DNA of 6,178 nucleotides, taken from Elusimicrobiota bacterium. Its GTDB lineage: Bacteria > Elusimicrobiota > Elusimicrobia > UBA1565 > JACRDR01. This document shows positions 5,105 to 6,178 of this stretch, piece after piece (within the stretch, counting starts at the first letter, position 1; every line of letters begins with the position of its first letter). The stretch covers positions 1 through 6,178 of the forward strand of contig JACRDR010000460.1 in the NCBI GenBank assembly GCA_016212845.1. The letters run 5' to 3'. The notes beneath the pieces were generated by a model. That model ran no database searches, was not told the DNA's origin, and saw only the letters and a program-made list of their open reading frames with translations. The translations under genes and the position numbers were made by a program.

Positions 5105-5494
5105 CTAGCATGCGATCGCGTCGATCTCGACCAAAGCGCCCTTCGGCAGCGCGGAGACTTGAACCGTCGCGCGGGCCGGGAAGCTCCCCCCGGCGGCGGT
5201 GAAGTGTCTGGAGTAGACCTCGTTCATCTCGGCGAATTTGCCCAGGTCCGTCATGTAGACGGTGGTCTTTACGACTCGGGCGAGCGAGGCGCCGCCCGCG
5301 GCCAGCACTCCGGCGACGTTCTTCAAGACGCGGTCGGTCTGCTCCGCCACGGTCGCGCCGACGAGCTGCATCGTCTTCGGGTCGAGCGGTATCTGGCCGG
5401 AGACGTAGATCCAGCCGCCCGCGCGGATGCCCTGCGAATAGGGTCCGATCGCCTTCGGCGCTTCGGCGGTCTCAACGGCTTGCTTGTCGGCCAT
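5105..5494 (-). CDS. ridA: RidA family enamine/imine deaminase
   Basis: RidA (YjgF/YER057c/UK114 family) hydrolyses reactive enamine/imine intermediates such as 2-aminoacrylate, made by PLP enzymes, and protects those enzymes in the cytoplasm. The 129 residues cover the whole family length. Signatures are APKAIGPYSQG near the N-terminus (12-22), YVSGQIP (30-36), and the C-terminal PARATVQVSALPKGALVEID block (106-125). R108 and E123 correspond to the substrate-binding Arg105 and Glu120 of the E. coli enzyme. The ATG at 5494 is fixed by GGGAGGAG (5499-5506) with a 4-nt spacer and matches the usual N-terminus. An in-frame extension to 5542 would add 16 unlikely residues. It overlaps the 3' end of the peptidase-like gene by 23 bp, so it is probably cotranscribed with it. 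Confidence 0.97.
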   Translation of the reverse strand: MADKQAVETAEAPKAIGPYSQGIRAGGWIYVSGQIPLDPKTMQLVGATVAEQTDRVLKNVAGVLAAGGASLARVVKTTVYMTDLGKFAEMNEVYSRHFTAAGGSFPARATVQVSALPKGALVEIDAIAC

Positions 5495-6178
5495 GCAGCT
5501 CCTCCCAATCCTTGCGGCGGGCCTCGAGGGCCCGCGTCGCATACTCTCGCGCCTTCTTGAGACGCTCGGCGTCTCCCCAGAATCCGGCGAGGCGCTCGGC
5601 GCTTTCCAGCTCGGCCTCGAGCGTTCTTGCCCGGCGCGCCTTCTCTTGCGGCGGCAGCTTGCCGGATCTCAGGACCGCCAGCTGCCGCCAGACGTGTTCG
5701 TGCTCGCGACGGCTGGAGGCGGCCGCGTCCGGCGGCGGCGACAGCAACGACACCGCGGGCAGATAGCCCGCGCGCGCGAGCGCGTCGCGAAACTCGTCGA
5801 GGCCGCCGGCCCATGCCCGCGCGAGAAACCAATCGTTGGTCTCCTGGCTGGTCGACCGGGAGAGCTCCCGCCTGGCGTCGGCGACGGCGCGCTTGAGCCT
5901 GGAGATGCGGCGGACGGGCAGCCGGCGCGTCCACCAGCGCTCGACGCCGCCGCGCCCGTCGAGGCCGCGGCCGACCGCCTGGTCGACGTCGGCCAACCCG
6001 CGGTAACGCGGGTCCTTTTCGAGCCGCTTCCAGAGAAAGATCGCCTGGTCCGCGTAGGCCGCGAGCTCGTTCTCGAGAAACAGCGGCGCCTCGCCCAGAG
6101 CTTCGTGGTCCATCGCGTGACGGATCTCATGCACGACCGCGCCGGCGGTGCGCTCCACGAACGGCGCGGCGCGGTCGG
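5472..6178 (-). CDS. HExxH zinc-peptidase-like protein, C-terminal part (5' end beyond window)
   Basis: The frame is open from the right edge to a TGA at 5472-5474, so the N-terminus is missing. The visible 235 residues start with DRAAPFVERTAGAVVHEIRH. HEIRH, encoded at 6117-6131, is an HExxH zinc motif preceded by small and hydrophobic residues, as in real metallopeptidases. It is followed by ENELAAY, whose second Glu lies 16 residues after the last His and could be the third zinc ligand, as in gluzincins. The remainder is Arg/Glu-rich and largely helical, with a likely coiled coil in the last 70 residues (EKARRARTLEAELESAERL and onward). No named family is recognised. A GTG at 6158 is in frame but lies only nine codons before the motif and has no clear Shine-Dalgarno site, so the true start is probably outside. 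The 3' end overlaps ridA by 23 bp. Confidence 0.75.
   Translation of the reverse strand, partial: DRAAPFVERTAGAVVHEIRHAMDHEALGEAPLFLENELAAYADQAIFLWKRLEKDPRYRGLADVDQAVGRGLDGRGGVERWWTRRLPVRRISRLKRAVADARRELSRSTSQETNDWFLARAWAGGLDEFRDALARAGYLPAVSLLSPPPDAAASSRREHEHVWRQLAVLRSGKLPPQEKARRARTLEAELESAERLAGFWGDAERLKKAREYATRALEARRKDWEELHGRQASR

Noticed and set aside
5323..5934. Minus-strand ORF of 203 codons across ridA and the peptidase-like gene
   Set aside because: It is an out-of-frame shadow rich in Arg and Ala, and it overlaps the well-supported ridA and HExxH frames.

Overview
The window is GC-rich bacterial DNA, roughly two thirds G+C by eye. It is densely coded and nearly all on the minus strand. 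Two lipoproteins with clear lipoboxes, one of them LpoB/CsgG-like, and a probable fatty acid desaturase fragment suggest a diderm bacterium. Strong Shine-Dalgarno sites (GGAGG/AGGAGG) precede many starts, and GTG starts are common. The sequence does not fix the taxon. A GC-rich, poorly sampled lineage such as Elusimicrobiota or a deltaproteobacterial-type group is only a guess.

Layout, read in the minus-strand direction from high to low coordinates. (1) 5472-6178 is the C-terminal part of a protein with an HExxH zinc-peptidase-like motif, running off the right edge. (2) 5105-5494 is ridA, overlapping the end of that gene. (3) About 70 bp of intergenic DNA follows, filled by a long GC-rich inverted repeat. 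(4) Four tightly packed genes come next: a small membrane protein (4642-5034), two small lipoproteins (4277-4645 and 3756-4289), and a DEDDh exonuclease with an ExoX-like C-terminal domain (2932-3759). Two of these junctions are 4-nt GTGA overlaps, so this is very probably one operon. (5) 2811-2954 carries the only plus-strand gene candidate, a 47-codon ORF with a perfect AGGAGG site. It is divergent from queC and its 3' end overlaps that of the exonuclease gene. (6) queC (2066-2725, apparently starting at CTG) and queE (1362-2072) overlap by 7 nt. A 418-residue protein resembling a degenerate HSP90/GHKL ATPase (133-1389) overlaps the end of queE. (7) A perfect TATAAT lies just before the first 37 codons of a probable fatty acid desaturase (1-111), which runs off the left edge.

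How the genes work together: QueE makes 7-carboxy-7-deazaguanine and QueC converts it to preQ0, the queuosine/7-deazaguanine precursor used in tRNA modification. The other pathway genes (folE, queD, queF, tgt) are not in the window. The membrane protein and lipoproteins look like a small envelope module of unknown role. RidA is metabolic housekeeping. I see no mobile element, CRISPR array, rRNA or tRNA. The parts most worth a second look are the HSP90-like pseudo-ATPase behind queE, the antisense small ORF, the CTG start of queC, and the apparently leaderless promoter at the left edge. I see no clear multi-gene novel system.
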